From positions 1,426,001 through 1,490,000 of the forward strand of contig OY725496.1 of the NCBI GenBank assembly GCA_963281255.1: a stretch of DNA of 64,000 bases. The letters are read 5' to 3'. The notes under the pieces were generated by a model. The model was not told where the DNA came from and did no database searches. It saw only the letters and a program-made list of their open reading frames with translations. The position numbers and the translations under genes were made by a program. Origin of the DNA: Aphrocallistes beatrix (Eukaryota; Porifera; Hexactinellida; Sceptrulophora; Aphrocallistidae). Shown piece by piece: positions 43,556 to 55,654 of the stretch (position 1 is the first letter of the stretch; every line of letters starts with the position of its first letter).

Positions 43556-44985
43556 TAGATTTTTGTGTCGAAAATTTTTTAAACTTTAGGTGGTCAAATT
43601 TCAATGTACAGCAATAGTAGCATACTCATGTTTTCACCTCTATCGAATCTAAATGGAAACTCGAAGCTAATGTTGGAGTATTCGTCTCAAATAAAGGAAT
43701 AATTGTTACACTTATGGATTAATCTAAATCAGATCTGATGAAATCATTAATTAAACACGGAATGATTGAATTGAAGAAAGAAGTATCTTAGTAGATATCA
43801 TTGGAATTGAGAAAATAAACTCATATAATTGAGGGCTAAAGTTTACAAATCTGGGGGGCTAGGCCCAAATAGCTCCCCCGTAGATCAATTCGTAAAATTT
43901 TCAGGGGGGGGCCATGGCCCCCCTGGACCCCCCTGTATCCGCCCCATCATTTCACACCAGAACTATGTGAGTGCGAGTGTTTCAAATTTATCAGATGATA
44001 CCTTATGACATACTACACATTGTGGTAGTTCCTGTCCCTCTTTTAGTATGGATGCAAATCCGTATTTGATATAATATTCATTATACTTCCGTTTCTTAGC
44101 AGATTCTATATGAATTTGGTTATAATGTCAAGGTCTCAAACAAATTCTAGTTCAATCAAGTATTTCCATTTTCTAAGAACACTACGATACACAAGTAGGT
44201 GTGATATGCAAATCGATATGGGGTAATACATATGTAGAGATAGTGGAATCCTTAATAGCATAGCCTCAAAACATTGAATGTTCAGGTGATAACTAATAAT
44301 TATAATTATTGATGAAACCATTGCAACCGATATATTTTAACTATATGGCATGAATTTACTTTGTATGTGCTGGTCTGTTGATATGATGGAATGGAGCGAA
44401 ATTTATTATTACAGAATTGATATTATTTGGTTTAACATCGGCATATGCCTATAAAAAGTATTGGCGTATCCCAGTTTGAGAAGAACTGGCGTAACAGGTC
44501 ATTTTAAGGATACCGCCCTCGAAAAACATCGCCTGACATTAAAAAAAGTGGTATTTTTTATTGTTAATTTCATCGGATTATTGAGTAGTCTACCATCTAA
44601 TCGTACTTGTTGGACGGTATTTATTTTGATATTCTAGAACTGAGCACGTAAAGCTCAGTCGTACTAAAAATCGGAAAGTAATTCGTGGTTTTGCGGCGCA
44701 TTCATCAATTACTTTCTTAATTATCTGATATTTTTTCAATTATATGAACCTCAAAATGGTTATGGCCCCTTTAAATATTATAAAACAGATGAATTTAGAA
44801 AAAGAGGCACTTAAAATCCAATCAAAAATATCTTTCTGATGGACTTCTTTCTAAAATGTTCGGGAAATAGCCTTTGTAATATTAGCTATTGTGTATAGAA
44901 AAGAATTCTGAACATTTTTTAAAAAAATTTGTTCAGATCCGACCATTAGTTCGTAAGTTATAGTATATTGTAGGTAAAGTTCGGA
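43556..44985. other. Intron 4 sequence with a G/C palindrome
   Basis: No gene. At 43905-43928 a near-perfect palindrome, GGGGGGCCATGGCCCCCC, is followed by GGACCCCCCTGTATCCGCCC, resembling a hAT-type MITE end. The rest is unassigned. Confidence 0.45.
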
Positions 44986-44989
44986 CATC

Positions 44990-46015
44990 AAACTTCTCTA
45001 TGGCCCCGAAAGTGCTCGATGTCAATGCTTAAAAACTATTGAAGATATATAATCTATTATAATCTTAAATGAAAGGATATATATGATAATATATAGGTTC
45101 CTCAAACATCTCTTTGTCAAAAAATAAATATTTCTTGACTTATCATCGATTTTATTGTAATACAAATTCTATGGAGAACTTTGAATATATTAGAAAAAGG
45201 CGAATCTTGTCATGAAATAAGTTCCCAAAAGTAGCTATTATACGCAAACAACAATGCAATAGTCACTAGCAATGTATACAGTAATTTTGAAGCACTCAAC
45301 ATGATTATTTTGGAAGTTCAAAGCATTAATCTCCAAAATTCGGTCAAAGCCCCCCATTTATGGTCCAAAAACAGATTCCTCCATTTCTCGGGAAATATAC
45401 CCCCAAATTCTTAGCTCTCAATTCCTAATATACTTTTCAAGACGGTATATATCTGATTCTTAAATAATAAGTGTACTACATGGAATGGAATGCTAAGTTT
45501 TAAATTTTTAAAATATTCGGGGTTAGAGGCCTCAAGGTAATTTGTGAATTTTCGGTATAATTTTTCTATTTTCACCAAAATCGGTTGGAATACTTCTAAT
45601 TCATTAGTATACATGCGATTAAATGCCCATGGATGCTTTTATTTATCGTTAATAGCTCATTTTACATCGTTCTTTACATCAAAACTTCAAATCCCTATAT
45701 CTCGGGACTTTAAAATTCCAAAATTTCTTATTGATGATTACCGTGAAAGAAACCAAAAGAAGTAATCATATTTTAGTATTTTCAATTAAGAACTGACTAT
45801 AGAAAAATATGAATATATTTATTCAGGAGAAAAAATTTATTTTCGAACTTGACATTTTGAAGATCAGATCAAAAATATTTTGCGCAAACAGTGTTTTTTC
45901 CTATACTGGAAGAGTGATAGATTCCATAGATGCAAACCGATTTAAAGTAAGACTTCAATTATCTTAGTCATATCAATGTAATGAAATTTATTGTTGCAGA
46001 ACTTTTTGGTCACCC
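44990..46015. mobile_element. Unnamed repeat, copy 1 of a diverged pair
   Basis: It shares order and wording with 57060-58000: GTAATACAAATTCTATGGAG / GTAATACAAATTCAATGGGG, CCCAAATTCTT, and CCCATTTA beside long hydrophobic-free stretches. The right border ends at TTTGGTCACCCTATAT, the complement of an ATAGGGTG-type end. No coding sequence is recognised. Probably a non-autonomous DNA transposon. Confidence 0.5.
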
Positions 46016-46020
46016 TATAT

Positions 46021-46137
46021 TTTGAGATATTATCTACCTTATAATTTATCAATGTGAGCCTAGGAGTCTAAAGGACTCCTCTGGCGGACACAAATTGTCC
46101 ATCCGCCGCCCAGCGCAAGCAAGTGAAGCGTGCTTGT
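46021..46137 (+). mobile_element. Helitron-like repeat copy 16, 3' end with a re-paired hairpin
   Basis: Only the hairpin end remains. Its second stem reads AGGAGTC-TAAAG-GACTCCT (46062-46080), whereas most copies have AGGCGCCC and GGGCGCCT. Both sides changed together and pairing is kept. Confidence 0.85.
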
Positions 46138-46420
46138 AAATGTTAAGTATGTAATAACATACTAGAACAATTAATTTATATTCAATTATCTATAAAGATG
46201 CTTGTAACAAACTCAGTGAATAGTTGGGGTGCAAGATGTCATCGAAGTGTGGAGATATAAATGTAAGGTTATTGACTTTTTGATGATCGAGTTAATTCTA
46301 GTGTAATTTATAAACTGGATATTTTCATGAAGTGCAATACATTCAAATTCTAAGAGATACTGGATTTCAGATCCGAAATCTACATCTACAATTCGCACTA
46401 GTCATAGTTGAACATCCATA

Positions 46421-46920
46421 ATATTAAAACTCGATTAATGTGGGTATACATATATATGTATGTATACTATATATATATATATATGTGCATAAACTGATTG
46501 AAGAAACTTTCAAGCACAGAATGCCCAATTTTGGCATGTGGGTCTTTTGGCTATGATTCCACTAAGTTCTGACCTTCATTGTCACCTTTTTATAACTAGA
46601 AATTTTTTCACTATAACTCAGCCATTTTAGGTGATAATAGGCCGAAATTCTAATTGAATGTATATATAATATAGTTCTATCATATATGAAGAATACTAAC
46701 ATTAACAGTTTATTTATATTTCAGCCATCTACCACCTAAATGGCTGAATTGTAGTCAAAAAAATAAAATTTCTAATAATAAAAAAGTGACAATGACGTCA
46801 TAATTCCATGATGAGTCGACATTTTCGTCTGACGTCAGAACTTATTGGAGTCATAGCCAAAAGACTCAGACACCCAAAAATCAACTTTATGTGCCTGGCA
46901 GTTTCTTCAATTAATTCTGA
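46421..46920. mobile_element. Helitron-like repeat copy 17, snap-back
   Basis: The 5' end (ATTAAAACTCGATTAATG) and body in + orientation run to about 46690. The body in the opposite orientation runs 46697-46920 and ends CAGTTTCTTCAATTAATTC. The hairpin ends are missing. Confidence 0.8.
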
Positions 46921-46924
46921 CAAT

Positions 46925-47400
46925 CAATTTAGAATGGCTAAAATCTCCCAGTTTGGAGATATTGGTTCAATCAGTTGGGGCCTAAATAATAGTTACAAAT
47001 TACGAAGGTTGATCCCAACTGATTTCACCAATATCTCCAAACGGTATATTATCCCATCAAAATGTATTATTTATCCCATCAAAATGAATTATTTATCCCA
47101 TCAAAATGTATTATTTATCCCATCAAAATGTATTATTAGCTGATAATAATCCACCCCCAATATCTCATTGCAGAGTTGCTAGATCCTTTGCTTATATCAG
47201 AAGTACTCGATTTGCAATTTCATTCGTAAACCGGAAAAATCCCATTTTAAACTGCACTTGGAGAAGCATACCTTGCGCGACCACTAAATAATCTCCAAAT
47301 TGCTTGAATTTATTTACGGCTAACATTTGGGATCAAAGTAAACTATTTGAAAGTTAAGCATCGAAAGATTCAAACTTTTGACTCTTTTTGAAACACTATT
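46925..47400. mobile_element. Diverged relative of the 10754-11430 palindromic MITE
   Basis: The right part matches: GCGCGACCACTAAATAATCT, GATCAAAGTAAACTATTTGA, then AAGATTCAAACTTTTGA. The centre holds four tandem units of about 22 bp, ATTATTTATCCCATCAAAAT (about 47045-47140). The left terminal arm is lost. Confidence 0.7.
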
Positions 47401-47606
47401 ACTAGTATTAACACAATTCAACGTAGTTGAATCTGGTTGATTATTCCATCCTGATGAGACATGTATATAAAATAATATGTTCGTCTGTTCATCAAAACTT
47501 CCTACTACAAACGTTCATTGTTACTTTTCCAAACACGCACTACCTAAATTAATGCTTTAGTTCAGATTCCCTTTTATACCTATCAAAGCGCTGTGATTTA
47601 AGACAA
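47401..47606. other. Unassigned intronic sequence
   Basis: No gene or repeat end is recognised. Confidence 0.4.
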
Positions 47607-48084
47607 TCTTTACTATTAAAACTCGATTAATGTGTATATATATCTGTAATGTTTTAGTATGTAGCAGCCTTTTGGCTATGGCTGCACTAAATTCTGACCT
47701 CAGACAAATTGTCGACTCATCATGGAATTATGACGTCATTGCCACCTTTTTTAGTTATTAGAAATTTCAGGTTTTCGAGTATAACTCATCCATTTTAGGT
47801 GATAGAAGGCTGAAATGTTAATATAATGTGTATATTAATATTATTCACTTGTAATACATTTATCATCAAAAAATGATGACTCATCACTGTTATGACGTCA
47901 TCATTGTATCAAAAATTTTAAATTGACAAATTTGATGATTTTGAGTGATATTGATTTTATCATTATATATTTCGAGATGTTATCTCCCTTATAATTAATC
48001 AATGTGTGCCCTGGCAGCCAAAGGGCGCCTCGGGGAACAAAGTGTCTTCCAGCCGCTCAGCGCAAGCAACCGAAGCGCGCTTGT
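47607..48084 (+). mobile_element. Helitron-like repeat copy 18
   Basis: 5' end TACTATTAAAACTCGATTAA, short AT run, body, and hairpin end AAGCGCGCTTGT. The hairpins carry several changes. Confidence 0.88.
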
Positions 48085-49626
48085 TATCATTAAAACTGGT
48101 TGGGTAGTTAGGAAGATATTTAGCTAATGTTCCTTTCTTCAATCTCGTTTATATACTTCCAGTTATCGAGATACCATTAACGTCTTAAGGGTGGGACATA
48201 TGTAAGTTATGTCCCCATGCTAATTTGTGTTTTTTACTCTCTTCGCTCCCATAATCTTTGTTATTAATGGATTAATATTGTGGATGTGATATTCTGAATG
48301 ATTTTGTGAGAGTTTGTTTAATCTAGAACCTTAAACTATAATTTGCAAGACAAAGGTTGCGACAATGTGTCGCAGGCTGAAGCTAAAACGAGAACATGGG
48401 CCAACTGCTTTTCCAACTATCTCTTCAGCATCGATTTTCGGGGATGGATTAGCATCCGAAATATCTTGATAAACTTTGAATTATCAAAGAAACCATTAAA
48501 ATTAGTTTCTATAAAAGAAGCTGGTAATTCAATGACTAACTTATGCCCACCCTGAAAGTATGTTTGGCAATTTTTATGTCTTGGGGATCAAAATGCTTGG
48601 GACATAAGTACACCTTCTTTAGCTGGTCAGCATCTAAATTTTAAAATATATTTCTTAACTTAGATTTTCGATACCCTCAAGCAAAATTTTAGTTTTTGCA
48701 TAAAGTTTAATAAAATTGAAGAATTTCCGGAGAGTTTTGTGAAATTTCTGAACTAACTAAGTCAGAACTAAAGTTGGGTTTCACAAAACAATACTTAGGA
48801 AAAATTAAGAATTTTTAAGAAAATTATTAACTTTAAACAAAACGTAATTATTAAAATGTCCAGGACGGCTTAACTATATTAAAGGTAAAAATTAATCTGT
48901 CATAACGTATCTCAACCCAACATGTATATTTCTTCTATAATTAGAGTGAGCAGCATTTGTAATTTACTCTATCCACCTTTTGACAAATTTGTAATGGATT
49001 CTTAATTACCGAAAGAACACGGTATGTCGCTCTATCTAAATTGATCAAAGTAGATAAATCAATAATGAGTTGCTGAATAAGATCGAATTTTCAAACTGGA
49101 ATAAGCTCGAAAATGGGGCTGGAATAAGGGCAACAAATTTGGATTGAAAAGAAATGAAGGGGAACCCAATTCATGAGAATGTTATTGAATCATTAGCACT
49201 GCTAAGACCTAATGTAAGCTTTAATCTTCATCTTGTTTTTCTACTATACTTATAATAACTGCAAACAATGAAATAAGATCCTGAATCGTATCAAGACCTA
49301 TCTTAAAAGCTCGATGAGAGAATAACGAAAAGTAATATAAAGATTGACATTATTTTTATATTTTTTAATGAATAAGGCTGGTTAATTTGAATATTAATTG
49401 TGCATTCAAATAATATTCCGGGTATGGCTCCTTTGCACTTCCCCCAACGATATAAAAGAATGAGTAAATTCAGGTTCATCAAAGTATCGGCTATTTAGGA
49501 TTAGTTACATATCAGATATAGTGACCATTTGACCTCCCCAAAGGAGTGCAATCTCTTTAAATACAATGTTTACTCTATGTTTGTCCATTTGCGGTGATAC
49601 CATTTAGTTTACTCAAGTTATAGGTA
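48085..49626. other. Intron 4 sequence without recognised features
   Basis: AT-rich. No gene, RNA or terminal repeat is recognised. The open stretch at 48343-48555 has no domain I know and no splice context in the UBR4 frame. Confidence 0.45.
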
Positions 49627-49958
49627 CAGTGCACCCTCGCTAATCCGAACCTCGCTAGTCCGAACCCTCGCTAATCCGAACACTTCATTCTTACAATCCG
49701 AACACCCGAAGTATAATCTTATTCGCCTCTATGCCTTAAATCAACGTTTATAATATTATACATTTCAATAAGATTGAGATACCTCATTAAAGAAGCAATT
49801 ATAACAAATTATTATCCTTAATATTCTAACAATTCAAATTTTTTATAGTTAATACCCCATTGAATTAGTGCTATTTCACTAATCGGAACAAATTCACTAA
49901 TCCGAACGATTTTTTCGATCATTGGCACAGAGCTGTTCGGATTAGCGAGGGTGTATTG
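49627..49958. mobile_element. pogo/Tigger-type MITE, CAGTGCACCCTCGCTAATCC ends
   Basis: Left end CAGTGCACCCTCGCTAATCC, right end the complement of CAATACACCCTCGCTAATCC, with TA on both sides. CTAATCCGAAC recurs several times near the ends. Confidence 0.9.
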
Positions 49959-51917
49959 TATTTAGTAATTTCATTGATTTTTGATGCATCAAAATCACAT
50001 TATAATTTAAATATTACTCATCACTGGTTTAAGATAAATCAGATCAATCCAAATTTCAAGTTGCTCGTGCGCTAAAAAGTCATACTCTATAATGGGATAA
50101 TACTAGTAATGATTCATCCATGGTCCATTTGTGCTATTCCGATACTAAATTGTGTTTCACGACGTATTCTGGATCCTAGAAAGGTATCAATTATTCAATA
50201 GCTTTTGCAAGCTGTATAAATTATCTTGATTAGTTCTTCTTATATTAAAATGGATATATACGGACCAAATATGCAATTTTAGAAAGTGGAAATATTGAAA
50301 CAAAAGGATTATAGGGGAGGAGGGACAATTTCGGTACCCAAACTAGAAGATTTTAGCTTTGTATCGCCCTCAATTTTTTACTCATTTTGATGACACACAT
50401 ATAACTTAGTGCATGGATATATATCTATATTCATTTTTGAAAAAAATATTAAAGCACTACATTACATACAACTGGAGTTCTTTGCACAATGTGTCCAAAA
50501 GTGGTAAAAGGTCCATAAACATAATATTTAGAGTTTATAGCCTCGATTCCCCAATTTTGAATATATTTTGGTGAAACAATCTTCCCGTTTCTGAAAGATC
50601 GATTGCTCGAATTAGCCAAATTTTAACAATATTCTCTTGATGGATGTTTGAACTTTGGTGCAAGCACCTTTTAACTGAAAGTGTCAAAATATTTTCGCCA
50701 ATCCGAATACTGGGATTTGATAATCATCATTCCAAATAACTTATTCGAATATATTGATAGGATAGAGGATTTAAGCCTAATTTAATGTATTTAAGCAAGT
50801 TATAATGACTCTCTATGCTTTTTGGCTGAAATGGAAAATTTTACGAACAGCAAATGAATTCCTAGATCGAAGTGAAATTTTATCACCTCTACAAGATTGT
50901 GCCGTCCAATGAAATTCAATTATTTTATACTACGAGTATATAGTGATTAGAATCTAAGCATTAGTTACTATAAATTATTAGAAGCATTCATCCGAAGTGT
51001 CCATTCGAGTTTAAAGTTCATTGGTTTGTGTGAGCCAATCAATTATCAAGCTTTTATAAAGCGATTCACGAGATTAGATTTTACTAAACTGATTTATCTA
51101 AATACTATGTCCGCATTTGCCTCTCTTCGGGTGCCTCTTCTTCTTTTATTGTTTTTTATGTGTTTTTTACACTGTGATTTAGGAAATACTCCCAGTGCAC
51201 CCTGATTATATACATATAACCCTTGTCAGTTGTTTATAGATATCTCGATTGTCATTTACAGTGAGAAAGGTGCTAAAATGTGAATTATTCCAATACTTTT
51301 ATTCAAAAATACAATTTTATTTGCAAACCATAACTTTGACTAAATATTATTAAACGTACCTGTGAAATTTTACGTTTCTAGCCTCATCAGTTCAATCCCA
51401 CATACACTTCTCTCTATTGAGCGGTCAAGCATCAACCGATCAATGATCGTCCAATAACGACCTTTTCGACCATCAATTAAGGATTTGTCGATCTTTTTTT
51501 CAAACGATCGGAAAGACAATCCCAATCCTATTGTTGAATAGTTAATTTGAATAGTTAATCATCATTAACTTATTTGTTTAAATACTATTGTTGGAAAGAA
51601 CAAATATACACCTGAGAGACGGCTCAAGGAGGCGCAAAGTGTTCGATTTCGAAGAAACGATAATGAGCGTGGGACCTGGTAGTACAGCAAATATCACTGA
51701 TATACTTTAAATCACCTAGCATTTGGACAAAAAATTCGGTTTCGGTATCCCGATATTCTTTTTAGATCAACGAATACCGTACAGAAAAAAATAATTATCA
51801 CTTAACAAACTCAACTCAATGCAAATCTGATACTTGGTTGGATGTAGTATACATACATACAAAAAATAAACAATTTTAATAATACCTATTGATTATTCTC
51901 ATTCTTATTTTATTTAG
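49959..51917. other. Intron 4 sequence without recognised features
   Basis: About 2 kb with no gene or recognised repeat. A set of GATCG motifs lies at 51420-51515. Confidence 0.45.
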
Positions 51918-52256
51918 CTGGCGTGTCTATTTATTTTTCTCACTCTTTACAGCTTGTATTTTTCAGTTTTTCCCAGGGGTTGAATTTTTTTGCTTCTTTT
52001 AATGAGAATTATACAAAGTTCATCTGTATAAATTCAATTTTGCTCAAAACTTCTAAAATTCCTCCAGTTCTTTGCCAATGGACTGATTCACACCTATTTC
52101 CAGGGCTAGTTTGTGCTCAAATAGTTTCTTCCTCTGTTCCTATCATGATTTATATTAGTCCTAAGAAGATATTTATTCATGAAATCAAAACTGCAACGAA
52201 ATCTAGAGTTCAAGGTTGTATTATGACAGTTGATTCGAAAGAGGCATCAATACCAG
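51918..52256 (+). CDS. UBR4: UBR4-like gene, exon E
   Basis: Acceptor TTATTTTATTTAG before 51918, donor GTACTA after 52256, 113 codons, phase 1 on both sides. This is the clearest match to animal UBR4: GVSIYFSHSLQLVFFSFSQG corresponds to the GGGVSVYYSHVLQMLFFSY..G segment, and PPVLCQWTDSHLFPGLVCAQ to the PALCQWSE..NHPGLVC segment, followed by SVPIMIYISPKKIFIHEIKT for the VPLVVMVKPDTFLIQEIKT segment. These strands form part of the propeller-like central region. No known catalytic residue lies here, and the catalytic hemi-RING is far downstream near the C-terminus. Confidence 0.97.
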
Positions 52257-53092
52257 GTACTATTTCATCTAAATATATAAATATTCTTTCTAAAATGTTA
52301 AATTTTTAGATCTTATTTATTTAATTTGCTTCTATCATGTGTTCAATATCATATACCTGCTGGGAAGTCACATGTCTGTTGGGCTAGATCCAGCACTGGA
52401 TTTCAGAGGGGGACTAATGAGATATTTTCAGGGGGATGCTAGCCTCCCTTTACATGGTAGCAGCTGCAGGCTGGATAGGCTTCCTAACCTCAGATGGGGG
52501 GAGGGGGGTAAAACATGTCTAAAATATTCCTTAAACCGAAATAAGCTTCGAATATTATGGTTCTAGTTTCATTGATAGTTTTCACCTATTTCAAGCTTGT
52601 ACATTAAAAATATGGCAATTTGAAATAGAAATAGTTCAGCATCAAGGCAATTTCTATCTGCGATATGTTTTCATCAACAATTAAAATTGATTTCAAATTA
52701 TTTAGAAGCCTTTTGAACATCATTCTTCTGTATTTTGCCCACAATTATTCATTCATAAAAGTGTCAAAATAGAACATCGTGATGAGATCTTCTTTCGTTG
52801 TCCTTATTAGTTATAATTACTGTATATTCTTAAACATTGTAATGGGGCATTTTGATATAATCACCCATACATTAAAATAAGACTGCTAGTATCCTCTCTT
52901 ATTTGGAAAAGATAACAATATAGAAGTTGTCTTCTTCTAATATTATATATCTCCTCCTTTTCTATCCTTAAGTAATGAAATATACTTTAGGCATTCTTTC
53001 TATCAACCTCCTTTTTTTCATTTCAATATATTTTGGTTGAATAAAGAGAGGTTGAGATTGATCATCTAAATTATTTAATCAGTTTATACGTA
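52257..53092. other. Intron 5 sequence with a G-rich repeat end
   Basis: No gene. 52385-52515 is G-rich (GGATTTCAGAGGGGGACTAA, CAGATGGGGGGAGGGGGG) and resembles invertebrate hAT-type MITE ends, but no inverted partner is found. Confidence 0.45.
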
Positions 53093-53146
53093 GTATATAT
53101 ATATGTGTGTATATATACACATTAATCGAGTTTTGATAGTAAGGAT
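53093..53146 (-). mobile_element. Helitron-like repeat, solo 5' end
   Basis: An AT-rich run and then CATTAATCGAGTTTTGATAG to TAAGGA. No body is attached. Confidence 0.75.
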
Positions 53147-53245
53147 AACAGTTTATATTATTAGTAATATTACCAGAGTAGTTTAAAATTGTTTAGTTAC
53201 TAGGATATTAGATGATGTTAGTTAGAGAAGATATATTACTAATTA

Positions 53246-53320
53246 GTGTAAACGGAATTTTCGTCGACGGATTTTTTGTCGATGGAATTTTCGTCGAATT
53301 TATTCGTCGAATTATTCGTC
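53246..53320. repeat. Short tandem GAATTTTCGTCGA-type repeats
   Basis: Five or six imperfect units of about 14 bp (GGAATTTTCGTCGACGG, then ATTCGTCGAATTATTCGTCG). The same start, ACGGAATTTTTTCGTCGA, stands alone at about 58087. Confidence 0.7.
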
Positions 53321-53872
53321 GTTGATATTTTAGAATGGAATTACAAACTGTTGGGATGAATTTGTTCTAAAGCTGAATAGAATTGATAGGAGAGTGAGAG
53401 TGGGCATTTTGGAGAGTATTTTGTGTAAGAGCAAAGAGAATGTGGGCATTTTTGAATTTGAAATAATATCAAATGGCACGCGAGAGTGGTATTTCGTGAG
53501 GGGGTGGGTTATTGTCATTTATTATTTGTTAGAATGAATGGGAGAATGAAAGTGAGGATTCAATAATTCCATTCAAAGAAATATCAGCGACGAAACATCA
53601 AGATTCACTCATTAGGAGATTAGATTTTAATTAGTTATTAGAACATTTACAATTACTTGTATGATTAACCTTGAAATTCATTAATTTTTACATCAACTAT
53701 CGTGAAATAACAATATTAGATATTACAAAAAATATATTCTTAACGCATTCTAAATGTCAACTGATTGGTGGACTGGTTCCAGAATTATTGCATGTTTGCT
53801 CGATCATATACTAATTGAGAAAAAGAAAAAAATAGTCGCAAACCATACAAATACACGTACTACACTGCCTGA

Positions 53873-54611
53873 ACAAAGGTATTCGTGCACCCCATAATTC
53901 CCCATACAAATAGTTATAATACTGATTTATTTAGCGAGTCAAGGTATTTAATTGGTAAGAGATACGCTTAATTTAACTTCGAATTCGAATTCTCCATATT
54001 CGAATTACCGTATTGCTTCGAATAAGCGCCCGGGCGCTTATTTATTTCGTGAACCCTTTAGACCCGGCGCTCTTTTTTTTGTTTACTACATTGACTGGCA
54101 CTTTTTTTGCCACAACTGAGAATGTTAGTTCTATTAAAAAATGATAATGTAATGTTTCAAAACGCACTTGTATCTATGCCACTACTGAGAATGCTAGTTT
54201 GATATGATGTTCAGAGAACTAAAATGCCCCGGCGTCCGACGCTTATTCGAGCCCCGGCGCTTATTCAGGGAAATACGGTACTCACTTTTAAAATTTCAAC
54301 TTGTTTACACTCCCACAAGGTTAATAAATTTCTAACGGTGCCACCTCATACCACCAATGCAATCATATACAATAGTGATCACTCGTGACATGTGGCATAG
54401 GAAAGCAAATGCAGAAAATATTTAATCTTGAAGAAGAGTAATTAAGTTGAAAACTAATAAAGTGGGTAATTTGAGTGTGGAGAATTCGAATTTGAAGTTA
54501 AATTAAGAGTATCTCTTACCCATTAAATACCTTGACTCGCTAAATAAATCAGTATTATAACTATTTGTATGGGGAATTATGGAATGTACGAATACTTTTG
54601 TTCAGGCAGTG
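53873..54611. mobile_element. Palindromic MITE with a second MITE inside
   Basis: Ends CACTGCCTGAACAAAGGTAT and, inverted, CACTGCCTGAACAAAAGTAT, with TA on both sides. The arms of about 130 bp match closely (GATTTATTTAGCGAGTCAAG). The MITE at 54008-54278 is inserted in it. Confidence 0.9.
54008..54278. mobile_element. Small MITE, CCGTATTKC...AATAAGCGCC ends
   Basis: The ends are CCGTATTGCTTCGAATAAGC and, inverted, CCGTATTTCCCTGAATAAGC, each followed by GCC. TA flanks both sides. The internal part is GC-richer than the neighbourhood. It contains no coding sequence. Confidence 0.85.
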
Positions 54612-54819
54612 TAGAATGTAGAAAAAATACATATTGATCTATGTACGTATCATCAATAGTATATAAAATGAAGGCATTGTAGTACTTTCAATTCTCAAAT
54701 CAAGGATGCATCATTTATAAATATACGTAGTATATTTTATTTGGTCAACCAAGGGGTTCGGATAACTGAAGTGTTCGGATAACTGACGTTCTAATGTATA
54801 TATATATATATATATATAT

Positions 54820-55615
54820 AATGGAATTATGAGGTCATTGTCACCTTTTTTATAACTCAAAATTTCAGTTTTTCGGCTAATACTCAGCCATTTTAGGTAG
54901 GGCATTAGAATATTTCGATCCATGATCGAAAGATCCGAATCGCGATCCTTTTTTAAAGGATCGAGATCGGATCGACTATCCTTTTTAAAAGTAGGATCGG
55001 GATCGGATCGAAACTTTTACTCAATTCGATCCGATCCTTTTTCTTTTTAATCCCTAAGTTGGAGGTGAAAATGTTGAAATTTATGGTGATTAAATATACT
55101 TTTTTGATGTGTTTTATGGTTTAAAAACTGACTTAAGCACTAGGTACGCCCCAGGCTACCGCAGACGGACGGACATTGCACGCGTCCATGCCATAAGGCA
55201 CCTCCTTCCAGGAGCTGTACTAAAATGATGTCCTCTGAATATTATTGAAAGGATCTTTTTGGGGATCGTGATCGGATAGAAGATCCTTTTATCAAATTAG
55301 GATCGTGATCGGATCGCAGATCCTTTTATAAGTTAGGATCGGGATCTGAATCTAGATCCTTTATTTGAGGATCGACTAATGCCCTAATCTTAGGTAATAG
55401 AAGGTATTAATAGATCTCAAAAATGACAAATAAAATTCTAAAATTGGAAAATTTGGGATTTTTCGAGTGATTTCGATTATAACAATTAAAGACAGACTAT
55501 TTAGAGATGCTATCTCCCATATAATCAATCAATCTGATTCCAGGCGCCCAAAGTGCGCTTCCGGCGGACAGAAAGTGTCCTCAAGCCGCGCTGCGAAAGC
55601 AATCAACCGCGCTTG
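54820..55615 (+). mobile_element. Helitron-like repeat copy 20, interrupted
   Basis: After an (AT)n run the body starts at ATGGAATTATGAGGTCATTG, is split by the MITE at 54898-55386, and ends with altered hairpins and CGCGCTTGT. It stands 39 bp upstream of UBR4 exon F. Confidence 0.85.
54898..55386. mobile_element. hAT-type MITE rich in GATC
   Basis: Ends TAGGGCATTAGAATATTTCG and, inverted, TAGGGCATTAGTCGATCCTC. The flanking 8-mers ATTTTAGG (54890-54897) and ATCTTAGG (55387-55394) differ at one base. About two dozen GATC tetramers occur in subterminal clusters, for example GGATCGGGATCGGATCG. A segment at 55160-55235 matches 7860-7930. Confidence 0.85.
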
Positions 55616-55654
55616 TTTTTATTATAAATTTCTTTTAACTCTTTCGTTATTTAG

